Below, one piece after another: positions 1 through 8,976 of a DNA stretch of 64,000 nucleotides (positions within the stretch are counted from its first letter, which is position 1; the number at the start of each line of letters is the position of its first letter). Source of the DNA: Candidatus Thiodiazotropha sp. CDECU1 (GTDB taxonomy: Bacteria > Pseudomonadota > Gammaproteobacteria > Chromatiales > Chromatiaceae); assembly GCF_963455295.1 (NCBI RefSeq), contig NZ_OY734020.1:4399384-4463383 (forward strand), in the 5' to 3' direction. Under the pieces are notes generated by a model. It worked only from the letters and a program-made list of their open reading frames with translations. It had not been told where the DNA came from and did no database searches. The translations under genes were made by a program, and so were the position numbers.

Positions 1-2
1 AG

Positions 3-797
3 GCTGAACTCCTGAGTATGATCGAGCGCGGTCTCGATCGGGGACAGTTTGAACTCTACTACCAACCCAAACTGGATTACACCGCCGGGAAAGTCGTCGG
101 TGTTGAGGCGCTACTACGCTGGAACGACCCTATCCTCGGCCTGTTGGGACCCGCGGAGTTTCTCTCCCTAATCGTAAACGACAGCCTGGCATTCCGCATG
201 GGTCGTTGGGTGCTGGAAGAGGCGATATGCCAGGCGAAGATCTGGGATGATATGGGTATCACGATACCGATCAGTATCAACATCTTCCCGCGTCACCTGA
301 AATTCAGCAGCTTTATCGACGACCTGCGTAGTGCCATTGAATCACACTGGCCGCAGATGCCGAAACATCGCCTACTGATTGAGATTATCGAATCTTCCGA
401 CCTGGAGGAGCTGGAACCTATCGAAATGATAATCAGGGAATGCGTCGAGCTGGGGATAGGCTTCTCCCTCGACGACTTCGGCACCGGCTACTCCTCACTG
501 GTCTATCTGCGCCGCCTGAGTATCGAAGAGCTGAAGATCGATCAATCCTTTGTGCGCGATATGCTCGATGACCCGGAAGATGAGGCGATCGTGGTTGGGG
601 TGATCAGCCTGGGCCAGGCATTCGGCCTACGTGTTGTCGCCGAGGGGGTGGAAACCAGCCAGCAGGCAGAGTATCTGGTGGGCCTGGGCTGTCCAATAGT
701 CCAGGGATACGGCCTGGGACGGCCGATGCCGCCACGGGCTTTTCAGAAATGGTATACCGGCATTTATGCCAACAAGTTGAAAATATGGCAAAAATAG
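3..797 (+). CDS. EAL-domain c-di-GMP phosphodiesterase, 5' end outside window
   Basis: C-terminal part of a protein whose frame is open to the left edge, so its start and any N-terminal sensor or GGDEF domain lie outside. The visible 264 residues are a complete EAL domain, which hydrolyses cyclic di-GMP to pGpG. Seen: the signature Glu in GVEALLRW, a Mg-binding Asn in SINIFP, the DDFGTGYSSL loop, the Lys of LKIDQSF, EGVET, and a QGYGLGRPMP terminus. All catalytic positions look intact, so an active phosphodiesterase is expected. It overlaps the following hemerythrin gene by 13 bp, which suggests translational coupling. Confidence 0.93.
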   Translation, partial: AELLSMIERGLDRGQFELYYQPKLDYTAGKVVGVEALLRWNDPILGLLGPAEFLSLIVNDSLAFRMGRWVLEEAICQAKIWDDMGITIPISINIFPRHLKFSSFIDDLRSAIESHWPQMPKHRLLIEIIESSDLEELEPIEMIIRECVELGIGFSLDDFGTGYSSLVYLRRLSIEELKIDQSFVRDMLDDPEDEAIVVGVISLGQAFGLRVVAEGVETSQQAEYLVGLGCPIVQGYGLGRPMPPRAFQKWYTGIYANKLKIWQK

Positions 798-1237
798 AGC
801 ACTTTCAGCCGATCGAATGGGAAGCATCCATGGCCACCGGTGTTGCCGCCATCGACAAACAACACAAATATCTCATCGACACCCTGCAAACAGCCAATGA
901 AACATTACTGGCTGATGACGATGTTGCCCTGCTGAAGAGAGTTGCCAATGATCTTCTCGGTTATGCCATTACCCATTTCGAAACCGAAGAGGAACTGATG
1001 CAGCGCTATGGTTACACAGAAGCCCGGCCGGAGGAGGCAAGGGCTCACATCGCCCAGCATCGGGATTTTTCATGCCAGATAGTCGCTGTCCACGAGCAGT
1101 TGCGGGAGGGAAAAAAGGTTTCCCGCATCGAGGTACTGAGATTTCTGAACCATTGGCTGCGCGATCATGTACTCGGCGTCGACCAGCTGCTCGGTAAATA
1201 TCTGGTCAAGCAAACAGGCCATGAAACCAAAAATTGA
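785..1237 (+). CDS. Bacteriohemerythrin
   Basis: A 150-residue single-domain hemerythrin with a non-haem diiron site that binds O2 (or senses O2/NO). Ligand motifs appear in order: DKQHKYL, HFETEEELM (H...E), HIAQHRDF, and HWLRDHVLGVDQ (H...D). ATG at 785 is preferred over the upstream start at 749 because the family begins just before the conserved Trp (IEWEASMATG). The start lies inside the end of the EAL gene. Together they suggest an oxygen- or iron-linked input to c-di-GMP turnover, but that link is inferred only from overlap. A broken copy of the same gene's 3' end lies downstream. Confidence 0.92.
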   Translation: MAKIEHFQPIEWEASMATGVAAIDKQHKYLIDTLQTANETLLADDDVALLKRVANDLLGYAITHFETEEELMQRYGYTEARPEEARAHIAQHRDFSCQIVAVHEQLREGKKVSRIEVLRFLNHWLRDHVLGVDQLLGKYLVKQTGHETKN

Positions 1238-1594
1238 TTCATTTAACCGCAAATGAAATCTAGAGACATGGAGAGGCGGCCGTGATCGTTAACGATAAGA
1301 TCGTGTCGGTGGCCGGTATTGGTAATAAAAAGGAGGATCACAATGAGGGGGATGTACAACAGCTAAGGCTACTGATGGAAGGTATGTGGCGTCTGATCGA
1401 GCGCATGCGAACAGAATTGGTCTAAACCATTGGCTTAGTGATCATCTGCGGCGTCGATCAGTAACGGGGCAAATATCTGAGCGGGCAATATAAGCGTGAT
1501 TTGCAACACTGGCCCATACCTTTCACTGTGCGGCGAAGTGGTCAATTCCATATAAACGTCTATGCTTGTTCATATGGCCAGCGGAAGGCGGACA
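1238..1594. other. Intergenic region, no intact gene
   Basis: 357 bp between the hemerythrin gene and the PAS-GGDEF-EAL gene. It contains a possible 47-codon reading frame starting with GTG at 1282, with no recognisable product, and a decayed hemerythrin 3' end at 1425-1479 (listed separately). A Shine-Dalgarno-like GGAAGG lies 6 bp before the ATG at 1595 and supports that start for the next gene. No convincing promoter or terminator was found. Confidence 0.5.
1425..1479 (+). pseudogene. Hemerythrin 3'-end relic
   Basis: These 55 bp align with 1148-1204 of the intact hemerythrin gene just upstream. They share the codons for Asn-His-Trp-Leu, then Asp-His, Gly-Val-Asp-Gln and Gly-Lys-Tyr-Leu. 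A 2-bp deletion and a stop after the Asp-Gln break the frame. It looks like the remains of a tandem duplicate; the rest of the copy is not recognisable. Confidence 0.6.
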
Positions 1595-4441
1595 ATGGAA
1601 ACACTAGGACTCACCCATCTCCATAATATCGCAATTGATGAAACGGTATCGACCCCTATACCACGTACCCTGCTGCTGCGAAAAACACTCCTTCTGGCCT
1701 TACCCTTCCTAGCTATTTTCGGCATTGCCATTGTTAGCTATTTCAACCAACAGGTAACGGCGGTTGAAGAACATGCACGCAAGATGGACGAACTTGCCAA
1801 CCATGACCTCTATCTGACACTACAACAGATCCTGCGCAATATCAAAGGCGATATCAGACTGTTGGCGAGCAATCCCTTGCTGGTAAAGGTCATGAATAAT
1901 CCGGAAGGAAGCGATGCGCAACGGCTAAGTGAACAATGGATAGTTTTTTCAGCGCAAAAGCGCATCTACGACCAACTCCGGCTGTTGGATCTTCAGGGTC
2001 GGGAGGTACTACGCATCAACTTGAACACCGATGGGGCAAGCCTGGTTCCACAACAACATTTACAAGACAAAACCGACCGCTACTATTTTAAGGAAGCCAT
2101 GACACTTCCTCCTGGAGAGATCTATCTTTCTCCCCTCGATCTGAATGTTGAAAACAACAGGATAGAGCAGCCGCTGAAACCAATGCTGCGCATAGGCCTC
2201 CCGGTGACCAATGACAAAGGGAATAAGATTGGACTGCTCATTCTTAACTATCTTGCTCTCAACATAATGAATGAGATCGATATCCATGACGCGTTGACAG
2301 ACAGTCAAAGTCATCTTATCAATCAAAATGGCTACTATCTCCGCGGCCCCTCCAGGGACAGGGAGTGGTTGTTCATGTACCCGCACCACAACCAGCACAA
2401 GGGTAAATTTTCCGAGGACTATCCAGATGTGTGGCGGCATATCCAACATGTCAGACATGACCAACTAATTACTGATCAAGGCATATTCAATTATCACTGG
2501 TTATCCTCACAAGATGCCAGTGATTCACCCAACCCATTCGCCCGGCAACTTGTGATTGTGTCTGTGGTCAGCGCTGCCAGACTGGCGTATATGATAGCGC
2601 CCTATCGCAATACCGCATGGGGGTTAGCACTGATTGCCATACCCACAATATTTATCTTCGCCGGCGTGGCTTCACACTTCAGACTACGTGAGATCCATGC
2701 CTTCGAACGCTTACACAGTATCGAAGCCAATCAGCGCCTGATTCTCGAATCGGTAGGCGAGGGCATTCTCGGTATCGATGCCAGGGGAGAGCTGACCTTC
2801 GCAAACTCTCGCGCCGAGTACCTTATCGGCTATCAACAAAGTGAAATGCTCGGTCGATCGCTGCACAATCTGATCCACGACTGTCTCACTCAACAGAGTC
2901 AACATATTGCTGATAGTTGTCCATTACAACAAAGCCTGGTACATGGCAAATCCCGCCATCAAGACAGCGATACCTTCTTGCGCAAGAATTGCGACACCTT
3001 TCCTGTTGAGTACATCAGCAATCCGATTATCAAGAACGGGGAACTACAAGGCGGCGTCATCTCCTTCTTCGATATCTCGGTGCGTAAGAAGGCAGAACAA
3101 CACGTCGAGTATCTGGTGCTATACGATCCCCTGACCGACCTTCCCAATAAGCGTCTCTTCCTCGACCGTCTCAAGCAACAGCTGGCGATAGCCAAGAACA
3201 ACAATCAGATTTCTGCATTGCTGTATATCGACATCGATCGATTCAAGCAGATCAACGATGCCATGGGACACGACAGCGGTGATGAAATTCTCATTGAAAC
3301 TGCGCGTAGACTGAAATACATCACCCAGGAAGGAGACACCCTTGCCCATATCGGCAGTGACGAATTCGTGTTGTTACGCGCCAATGATTCCGTGGATGCG
3401 GATCATATGGCCCACATTGCGCAACTCACTGCTGACGAGATCATGTTGATACTCGAACAGCCCTTCTATTTAAAGCGAGATAGTGTGCGCATTACGGCAA
3501 GCGTCGGTATCACCATCTTTCCACTTGGCAATGAGGAAGCCTCTAGTATCCTTGCCCAGGCCGATACCGCCGTTGCCAGCGCCAAACAGGCCGGGCGTTA
3601 TACTACGAGGTTTTTTAAATCAGAGATGGAACAGACCACCAAAAGCTGGCTGCGCATCCACAATCGTATGCTCGACGCACTTGCTCATGATGCATTCACT
3701 CTTGTCTACCAGCCGAAAGTGGAACCTAACGGTATCCTCATCGGTGTAGAGGCACTATTACGCTGGGAGGATGAGGAGTTGGGCATAGTCAGTCCTGATG
3801 ATTTCATTCCCATCGCGGAGCAGAGTGGATTGATCTTGCAGATCAATGACTTTGTTCTTGGCCAGGCGTGCAGGCAAATCAAGAGATGGACCGACGCAGG
3901 ATTGTTTGACCCCATAGGCCGTGTAGCGGTAAACATCTCACCAACACAATTCTGCAATAGTAATTTCGTTACCTATATCCTGGAACATATCAGTCGTGCT
4001 GGAATTGATGCAAATACCCTGGAACTCGAAATAACTGAACGTACCCTGGTGTCTGACACAGCCGCGATACGGGAAAAGCTGCTTACACTGCGCAAACTGG
4101 GGATACGTTTCAGTATCGATGATTTCGGTATCGGCTACTCCTCCCTCGCATATCTGCGACAACTCCCATTGGATCGGCTAAAGATCGATCGCGCCTTCAT
4201 CGCGGATGTGGATAAGGTGAGTGATCAACAAAGAATCGTTGAAGCGATCATTCTACTCGCCAAAGGCCTTGCCATAGAGGTCATTGCCGAAGGTGTGGAA
4301 ACGGCGGAAGAGATGAACTACCTGATCAAAGCAGGCTGTCATGAGTTTCAGGGTTATCATTTTTACCAGCCGATGAATCCCGTTGCGATAACGAAGTTAC
4401 TGCAGGAAACTGTAACGAGACATGGGGTCTCGTTAACGTAA
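1595..4441 (+). CDS. Membrane sensor with PAS, GGDEF and EAL domains
   Basis: A 948-residue c-di-GMP signalling protein. Order: short cytoplasmic N-terminus, transmembrane helix near residues 35-52, a periplasmic sensor region of about 280 residues (Cache-like by position), a second helix (IAIPTIFIFAGVA), PAS, GGDEF, then EAL. The cyclase signature is GSDEF near residue 587 instead of GGDEF, and the region before it reads LAHI rather than the usual ARL, so cyclase activity is doubtful. The EAL domain keeps GVEALLRW, IDDFGIGYSSL and EGVET, so phosphodiesterase activity is likely. ATG at 1595 has a good Shine-Dalgarno; an ATG at 1562 is possible. The last codons lie inside a hairpin repeat shared with the island at 14-18 kb. 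Confidence 0.9.
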   Translation: METLGLTHLHNIAIDETVSTPIPRTLLLRKTLLLALPFLAIFGIAIVSYFNQQVTAVEEHARKMDELANHDLYLTLQQILRNIKGDIRLLASNPLLVKVMNNPEGSDAQRLSEQWIVFSAQKRIYDQLRLLDLQGREVLRINLNTDGASLVPQQHLQDKTDRYYFKEAMTLPPGEIYLSPLDLNVENNRIEQPLKPMLRIGLPVTNDKGNKIGLLILNYLALNIMNEIDIHDALTDSQSHLINQNGYYLRGPSRDREWLFMYPHHNQHKGKFSEDYPDVWRHIQHVRHDQLITDQGIFNYHWLSSQDASDSPNPFARQLVIVSVVSAARLAYMIAPYRNTAWGLALIAIPTIFIFAGVASHFRLREIHAFERLHSIEANQRLILESVGEGILGIDARGELTFANSRAEYLIGYQQSEMLGRSLHNLIHDCLTQQSQHIADSCPLQQSLVHGKSRHQDSDTFLRKNCDTFPVEYISNPIIKNGELQGGVISFFDISVRKKAEQHVEYLVLYDPLTDLPNKRLFLDRLKQQLAIAKNNNQISALLYIDIDRFKQINDAMGHDSGDEILIETARRLKYITQEGDTLAHIGSDEFVLLRANDSVDADHMAHIAQLTADEIMLILEQPFYLKRDSVRITASVGITIFPLGNEEASSILAQADTAVASAKQAGRYTTRFFKSEMEQTTKSWLRIHNRMLDALAHDAFTLVYQPKVEPNGILIGVEALLRWEDEELGIVSPDDFIPIAEQSGLILQINDFVLGQACRQIKRWTDAGLFDPIGRVAVNISPTQFCNSNFVTYILEHISRAGIDANTLELEITERTLVSDTAAIREKLLTLRKLGIRFSIDDFGIGYSSLAYLRQLPLDRLKIDRAFIADVDKVSDQQRIVEAIILLAKGLAIEVIAEGVETAEEMNYLIKAGCHEFQGYHFYQPMNPVAITKLLQETVTRHGVSLT

Positions 4442-4447
4442 CTGTTA
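4414..4447 (+). repeat. Hairpin repeat, copy a (outlying copy)
   Basis: Contains AACGAGAC, a short G-rich loop, GTCTCGTT, then AACGTAACTGTTA. The 8-bp stem is perfect. The repeat supplies the stop codons of both convergent genes here (TAA at 4439-4441 plus strand; TAA at 4447-4445 minus strand). The other copies all lie at cassette boundaries between 14.4 and 17.9 kb. Confidence 0.85.
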
Positions 4448-5641
4448 ATCGAACACCTCATCTCCAACAGGCTCATAATGGTCTGCCTGGTTCATTCTCT
4501 GACGGAATTTTGATAGCTCATAATACATGCGTAGACGGGCGCGGCTCTGATTGCCCAGGGGGCGATGCTCCGGCAGGCAGTGCCAGGGATTCATCTTCAG
4601 ACCCTTTGCGAATTCGAACTGCTTTTCGGAATCGAACTGCTGGCGCGGGATATGTACTGTCGCAGCCGGGATAAAGGGCGATAATTTTTCCGGCCAGCGC
4701 ACCGCGGCGTTTTCGATGGGCATACGATGCGGATCGGTCTGCAGCTGGATCATCAGATCGAACTCCACATCCTTTTTGCTCAGGGTCTTGATCATGTTCT
4801 CCCGCAGGTAGTTGAACGGCGGGGTGCCGAAAGGAAGACCGGGTATCTCTCTATCCACCTCGGTCTTGGGGACGAAGGAGTACATCATGGCCTGTCCCTC
4901 TCCCAGCAGATAAGGCACGCAACTCCAGTAACGCTGACCCAAGGGGTTATATTGGGTTTCATTCCACAGACTCTGCATAAGGAAATCGAGCAGATGGCTG
5001 TCCTTGGGATTGAGAAAATAGTAGATGGGCATGTCTACCAGGCTCCAATACTGCAGCTTGGCATTTTCCCGGGTATTGGGGGTGACGAAGGTGGGAGTGC
5101 AGATGGTGATGAAATCCTGGGTGTATCGCTCCTCCTGCATCAGCTTCTCCCCCGGCACATCCATCAGCTTGACCGCCATACTGGCGAATCCCACATCATC
5201 GATATCGGCAGGGACATCCGGGCCAGGGCCGGAGTAACGTACATAGGCCGGAAAACTGCGCGGGGTGGCGAAAACACCCTTGCGGCAATGCTCAGGGAGA
5301 TCATCGCGGATGGTCACTGTTGCGCGCAGGATGCCATGGGTCTTGGTGTTACCGCCTCGTTCATAAGCGCCGGGTTTAAAATGTCCGCGCATCTGATCCA
5401 TCATCAGATCGATGATCGCATCCAGACTCTGCTCCTCATCCTTAGCGATACTCTCCTCGGCCAGTTGCTTACCCTCGTCTCTGCGCCACAGGTTGATGAA
5501 GAACTGAATGACCGCGGCACTGGGTTCGCGAAACAGCCAGTTCCATTGAGGCCTGAACCAGGGCTCCAAGCGACGTTCCAGATGCATCAGTTGCACCAGG
5601 ATGCGGTGGATGAATTTGAGCACCCGGGTCTTGAGCGTCAT
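4445..5641 (-). CDS. Catalase-related haem protein with Thr-His-Gly motif
   Basis: A 398-residue member of the catalase superfamily, shorter than true catalases (about 480+). Seen: the presumed distal haem His in KTHGILRATV (His102), the core RYSGPGP...FASMAVKLMDVPG, and the proximal Tyr in RARLRMYYELSKFR (Arg369xxxTyr373). A Thr directly before the distal His resembles catalase-related allene oxide synthases; ordinary catalases have Val there. A fatty-acid hydroperoxide lyase, isomerase or synthase is therefore a reasonable alternative to H2O2 removal. No signal peptide is obvious. It is the last gene of a six-gene operon and overlaps the DyP gene by 4 bp (ATGA). Function is inferred. Confidence 0.85.
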   Translation of the reverse strand: MTLKTRVLKFIHRILVQLMHLERRLEPWFRPQWNWLFREPSAAVIQFFINLWRRDEGKQLAEESIAKDEEQSLDAIIDLMMDQMRGHFKPGAYERGGNTKTHGILRATVTIRDDLPEHCRKGVFATPRSFPAYVRYSGPGPDVPADIDDVGFASMAVKLMDVPGEKLMQEERYTQDFITICTPTFVTPNTRENAKLQYWSLVDMPIYYFLNPKDSHLLDFLMQSLWNETQYNPLGQRYWSCVPYLLGEGQAMMYSFVPKTEVDREIPGLPFGTPPFNYLRENMIKTLSKKDVEFDLMIQLQTDPHRMPIENAAVRWPEKLSPFIPAATVHIPRQQFDSEKQFEFAKGLKMNPWHCLPEHRPLGNQSRARLRMYYELSKFRQRMNQADHYEPVGDEVFD

Positions 5642-7164
5642 GCTGCATCCCCCTCATTTGCCGAAGGCTGGGATGCGATATATCTCAATGCACGCATCCC
5701 TGGCATGAAGAAGTAAGCGCCTCCACGCACCGTGACAAACTGGGGTAGGGCACAGATCTGGCGAGCCGGTCCGGCCGGATCGGTGAGCTTGAAGCAGTCG
5801 GTTTTCTCCCCATTGATCAAGGGTTCCCGCCGACCTAGCAGGGGATCACTCTCCTGCTGCATGCCATTGAACTTGCTGTTCATCGACCAGGTGTTCTGCA
5901 CGAACTCGAACTGCCGGGAGATATTCGCCACCAGGCAGATAAACTGCAGACCACGTTCTGCTTCCGCGGCATCCGGCTTGATCGCATCTTCTGGTGACAA
6001 CAGGGGCCCATAGGGACGGCCACGCCGCAGCAGACGGTGAAAGCGGGTTGACGCTATCAGGTCTTCGTCCGGGCGCTTCTGCTTGAAGCCGAGGATCTTT
6101 ACCAGTCGGGAGATCAAGCCGTTTACGCCGGGTGGAAAGTCGCCGGTACGAGGATTCGCACGGCGTATATGCGCACCCAAGGGACAGCCATGACCGTCAG
6201 GGTCCGTGTCATAGTTGAATTGGTTATCTTGCGCATTCGCTGGTATGCCTGGAATCTCCTCTCCGCTTCCCTGCACCAATGGGGTTCCATCGCGCCATCT
6301 GCCCACCATGCTGGCGGCGAGCCGTTCACGCGCATCGGGATCGGCGCCACTCTGTTGCTCGACGAAGCGCCAGAAACCGGGTACGTCCTGGTGCAACTGG
6401 CGTACAACCAGGTAGCAACCATTGCGTCCCAAGTCCTTCATACCGGGTGCATCCTCCGCGTCCGGCAACTGAGTTGCCAGTCCATCCTGTGCCGGGTCGA
6501 TCAGGGGTCTGGTGGTATAGAGGCCATATTCATTGGCATACCCAAGCACCGTCTCACCCAATGCCAGCCAGTTGGCGTAGCTGTCCCGCTGGTGCAGATC
6601 GGTACTCAGGCGCTGTTCCCAGTCGACCTTCGGTTGACTGATGCCATCCACGAAGCCGAACGGCTCGATACCACCCAGATCCTGGGTCGGCAGGACAGCC
6701 TGCAGCGCGAAGGCGGCCTTGAAGCTGTCGTCCTCCACTGAGACTCGCCACTTTTCCAGACCACCAGCGGTCGCATAAAGCAACAGCAGAATATGCGGCA
6801 TAGTGGCTGAATCACCGCCCCATTCCCATCTGGTCGGCGCACTATCACCGCTATCCCCAAGTCGCCGGGAGCGACTCTCGTCGCCTGCCATACCGACGAT
6901 GAACTCATCGGAAAAGCCCTCGATAACCTGATCATCGAGTCCCAGCTCACGTAAGCCCTCCACGCTGAAGGCGAGCTGCAGAGCGACCTCGGGCGCAAGG
7001 GATTTGCTGCCGGCATCGGTCACCGGGGCCCTCATCAGCCATTCCCTGGCGGCCTGGGGATCAGTCACCCTCAGCAGCATGAAACAGCTTTCGCTCAGCT
7101 TGCCATGGCCGAAGCGCAGCAGGCCCTGCAGATCCTCGAATTCAAACACCCCGGCTCCATTCAT
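5638..7164 (-). CDS. DyP-type haem peroxidase
   Basis: 508 residues. Seen: the family signature GFVDGIS (170-176) with the catalytic Asp, proximal haem His332 in GCPLGAHIRRANPR, and the distal Arg in RLLRRGRPYG near 380. These establish a dye-decolourising peroxidase (haem, H2O2-dependent oxidation of organic substrates). The length and extra loops fit the longer DyP subclass. There is no Tat or Sec signal, so it should be cytoplasmic, unlike the signal-peptide-bearing first genes of the operon. It sits 13 bp after the 434-residue gene and overlaps the next catalase-related gene by 4 bp, so co-translation is likely. Confidence 0.93.
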   Translation of the reverse strand: MNGAGVFEFEDLQGLLRFGHGKLSESCFMLLRVTDPQAAREWLMRAPVTDAGSKSLAPEVALQLAFSVEGLRELGLDDQVIEGFSDEFIVGMAGDESRSRRLGDSGDSAPTRWEWGGDSATMPHILLLLYATAGGLEKWRVSVEDDSFKAAFALQAVLPTQDLGGIEPFGFVDGISQPKVDWEQRLSTDLHQRDSYANWLALGETVLGYANEYGLYTTRPLIDPAQDGLATQLPDAEDAPGMKDLGRNGCYLVVRQLHQDVPGFWRFVEQQSGADPDARERLAASMVGRWRDGTPLVQGSGEEIPGIPANAQDNQFNYDTDPDGHGCPLGAHIRRANPRTGDFPPGVNGLISRLVKILGFKQKRPDEDLIASTRFHRLLRRGRPYGPLLSPEDAIKPDAAEAERGLQFICLVANISRQFEFVQNTWSMNSKFNGMQQESDPLLGRREPLINGEKTDCFKLTDPAGPARQICALPQFVTVRGGAYFFMPGMRALRYIASQPSANEGDAA

Positions 7165-7177
7165 CGCCTCGGCCCCC

Positions 7178-8482
7178 TCAGATCAAGCTCAGCCATGCGC
7201 GGATCTCCTGGTCACTGGATTGACGTACCTCCACGCCTTGACGGATGCGGCTGTTGCGCGCCAGATCAAAAGCACTCAGCCCCGGATAGGCCTTGTACCA
7301 GACCTCCGAGGGCAGCTGATGACGCCGCAAGGTGTATTTGAACTGCTGTTCCCGTTCCGCGCCCTGTTTGATCAACCAGCTGGTCTTGGGATAACCCACC
7401 CCGTTGCTGAAGACCAGGTTCAGGCCCCAGGCGACCTTGTTGATGAAATCGTCCATGTAGCCCTCCAGGCTGCCATCGTAGTTGCTCGCAAAGTAGAGTC
7501 TGCGGTTGTTGTCGATCAACACCCAGCGGGCGAAATGGATGGTCTTCACCCGGGTGAGGTAGCCATGGTTGTAGATATGCCTGGAGGCATAGTCGAGGGT
7601 CAACAGGAGAAATTTAAGCAACATCAACCGGAACAGGCCAGGCTTCACATCCCCCAGCACATTGAACTGGTTGGTGACGTCCAGGTCCTCCCGCACCGAA
7701 AGACTGGCGATATGTGACCGCCCCGGCCGGATGACGATCTCCGGGTCCGCACGTTCCAACATGCGCAAGCGCCATATCAGAAATGGTGCCAGCAGCAACA
7801 GGATGGGCGCTATCAACAACAGGATTAAAGGTAGGCCGATCTTGTGAACAAGATTGCTAATCCACCACCCCTTGGGGGTTGGCTCCGGTGGTGTCAGTCG
7901 CAGGCGGCCCGCATCTATTTCCAGCTCTACATGGGTAAGCAGCTTCTGCCGCAGGTCAAGGGTATTGTTCCTGCCCACCTCCTGAATGGCCGTCGGCAGA
8001 TAGTCCGCCAGGCTGCGCTGCAGGGCCTGCTCCTCTCTGATCTGTTTGACGCTACGCCCTATCCAGTTGACATAGTTGGCCTGTGGGGAGATGTTGCGCT
8101 TAACCATCCACGCCAGTAGATCGTCCCGCTGGGGATCGAATTCTTCACAATGGGAGAAGATCTTCGTCAATCCTTCACCGGCGTGCTGAGCCAGTTCGTC
8201 AAGAAAGGTGAGGCCCTCCCCATCACAATCACCAAGGAATACCAGAGCGGGCTGCCAGGGGTAGGGCTGCCTGCCATGGTACCGGATCTCGTCGGCGGTC
8301 TTGGCCTCGAGGATAACGAAACGTGCCACATGCAGGCGTTCGAAGTGTGCAAACGGCAGCAACGGATTGTCCGGGTCCGCATGGCCGATCACCTGATTCA
8401 TGGTTGCGAGCAGGCTGCGCAATACCTCGACCTGGCCCTCGTGGATCTCGGCAAGAATCATGAATGTGGATTGGGGAGTCAT
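7178..8482 (-). CDS. Unrecognised membrane protein with two related halves
   Basis: 434 residues, family not recognised. It has a hydrophobic hairpin in the middle (LPLILLLIAPILLLLAPFLI, about residues 218-237) flanked by two similar segments. The first has HVARFVILE, then ALVFLGDCDGEGLTFLDEL and a GLTKIF stretch. The second has HFARWVLID, then LYFASNYDGSLEGYMDDF and a GLNLVF stretch. This suggests an internally duplicated alpha/beta module, perhaps of the dimeric alpha-beta barrel type that also underlies DyP enzymes; that comparison is inference. Encoded between haem-enzyme genes (13 bp and 33 bp gaps), so it probably takes part in the same process, for example as membrane anchor or partner. 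Confidence 0.75.
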   Translation of the reverse strand: MTPQSTFMILAEIHEGQVEVLRSLLATMNQVIGHADPDNPLLPFAHFERLHVARFVILEAKTADEIRYHGRQPYPWQPALVFLGDCDGEGLTFLDELAQHAGEGLTKIFSHCEEFDPQRDDLLAWMVKRNISPQANYVNWIGRSVKQIREEQALQRSLADYLPTAIQEVGRNNTLDLRQKLLTHVELEIDAGRLRLTPPEPTPKGWWISNLVHKIGLPLILLLIAPILLLLAPFLIWRLRMLERADPEIVIRPGRSHIASLSVREDLDVTNQFNVLGDVKPGLFRLMLLKFLLLTLDYASRHIYNHGYLTRVKTIHFARWVLIDNNRRLYFASNYDGSLEGYMDDFINKVAWGLNLVFSNGVGYPKTSWLIKQGAEREQQFKYTLRRHQLPSEVWYKAYPGLSAFDLARNSRIRQGVEVRQSSDQEIRAWLSLI

Positions 8483-8515
8483 GGCGTCCTTGGCTGCTGA
8501 TCAGTGTGGATCAAC

Positions 8516-8971
8516 CTATTCATCCTGCTTGCGGGTCAGGGCAAAATCGAGAATGCGTTTTTTGCCCCACCAGACCTTGCCCAGGTAGACCCCGGGTTCG
8601 ACCTCGCGTATCTCATCCCGGATCACCTTGGCGAAGAACGAGGTCTTGGAGTAGTCGATGACAATGGTCTCCTTACCGTCCATCCAACTATTGTCACGAT
8701 AGACCTTGGCCACGATGAAGCTCAGGCTGAAAGGGGTAATCTTGTTGATCAACACCCCGGCCCGGCCATCCTCGGCGAAGATGTCGAACACCTTGCCCTG
8801 CCAGGCAAACAGACGCGCGAAGGCGGCTACCAGCTTGGAGAGGAGGGAACCCGCCAGGATCGCCGTACCCCGGGTGTCTCCAGTTGGCAACTCGCCGGGT
8901 TTGGCATTGCGATAGATCTCGTCCAGCTCCTCCCGGGTCTTGCTCAACCAGCTCTCTACGGTGGCGTGCAT
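8516..8971 (-). CDS. Small conserved-looking protein of unknown function
   Basis: 151 residues, family not recognised. No signal peptide or transmembrane helix. The C-terminal half is rich in beta-strand patterns (ETIVIDYSKTSFF, GVYLGKVWWGKKRILDFAL), as in small lipid- or ligand-binding beta-barrels; this is only a pattern impression. It starts 5 bp after the stop of the secreted catalase-related gene and 33 bp before the 434-residue gene, so it belongs to the haem-enzyme operon. The upstream gene ends with no terminator, supporting one transcript. Confidence 0.7.
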   Translation of the reverse strand: MHATVESWLSKTREELDEIYRNAKPGELPTGDTRGTAILAGSLLSKLVAAFARLFAWQGKVFDIFAEDGRAGVLINKITPFSLSFIVAKVYRDNSWMDGKETIVIDYSKTSFFAKVIRDEIREVEPGVYLGKVWWGKKRILDFALTRKQDE

Positions 8972-8976
8972 GGCGT

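Noticed and set aside
4727..5716. Long plus-strand reading frame of 329 codons
   Set aside because: It lies antisense to the catalase-related gene, has no family-like motifs, and the opposite frame is clearly coding.
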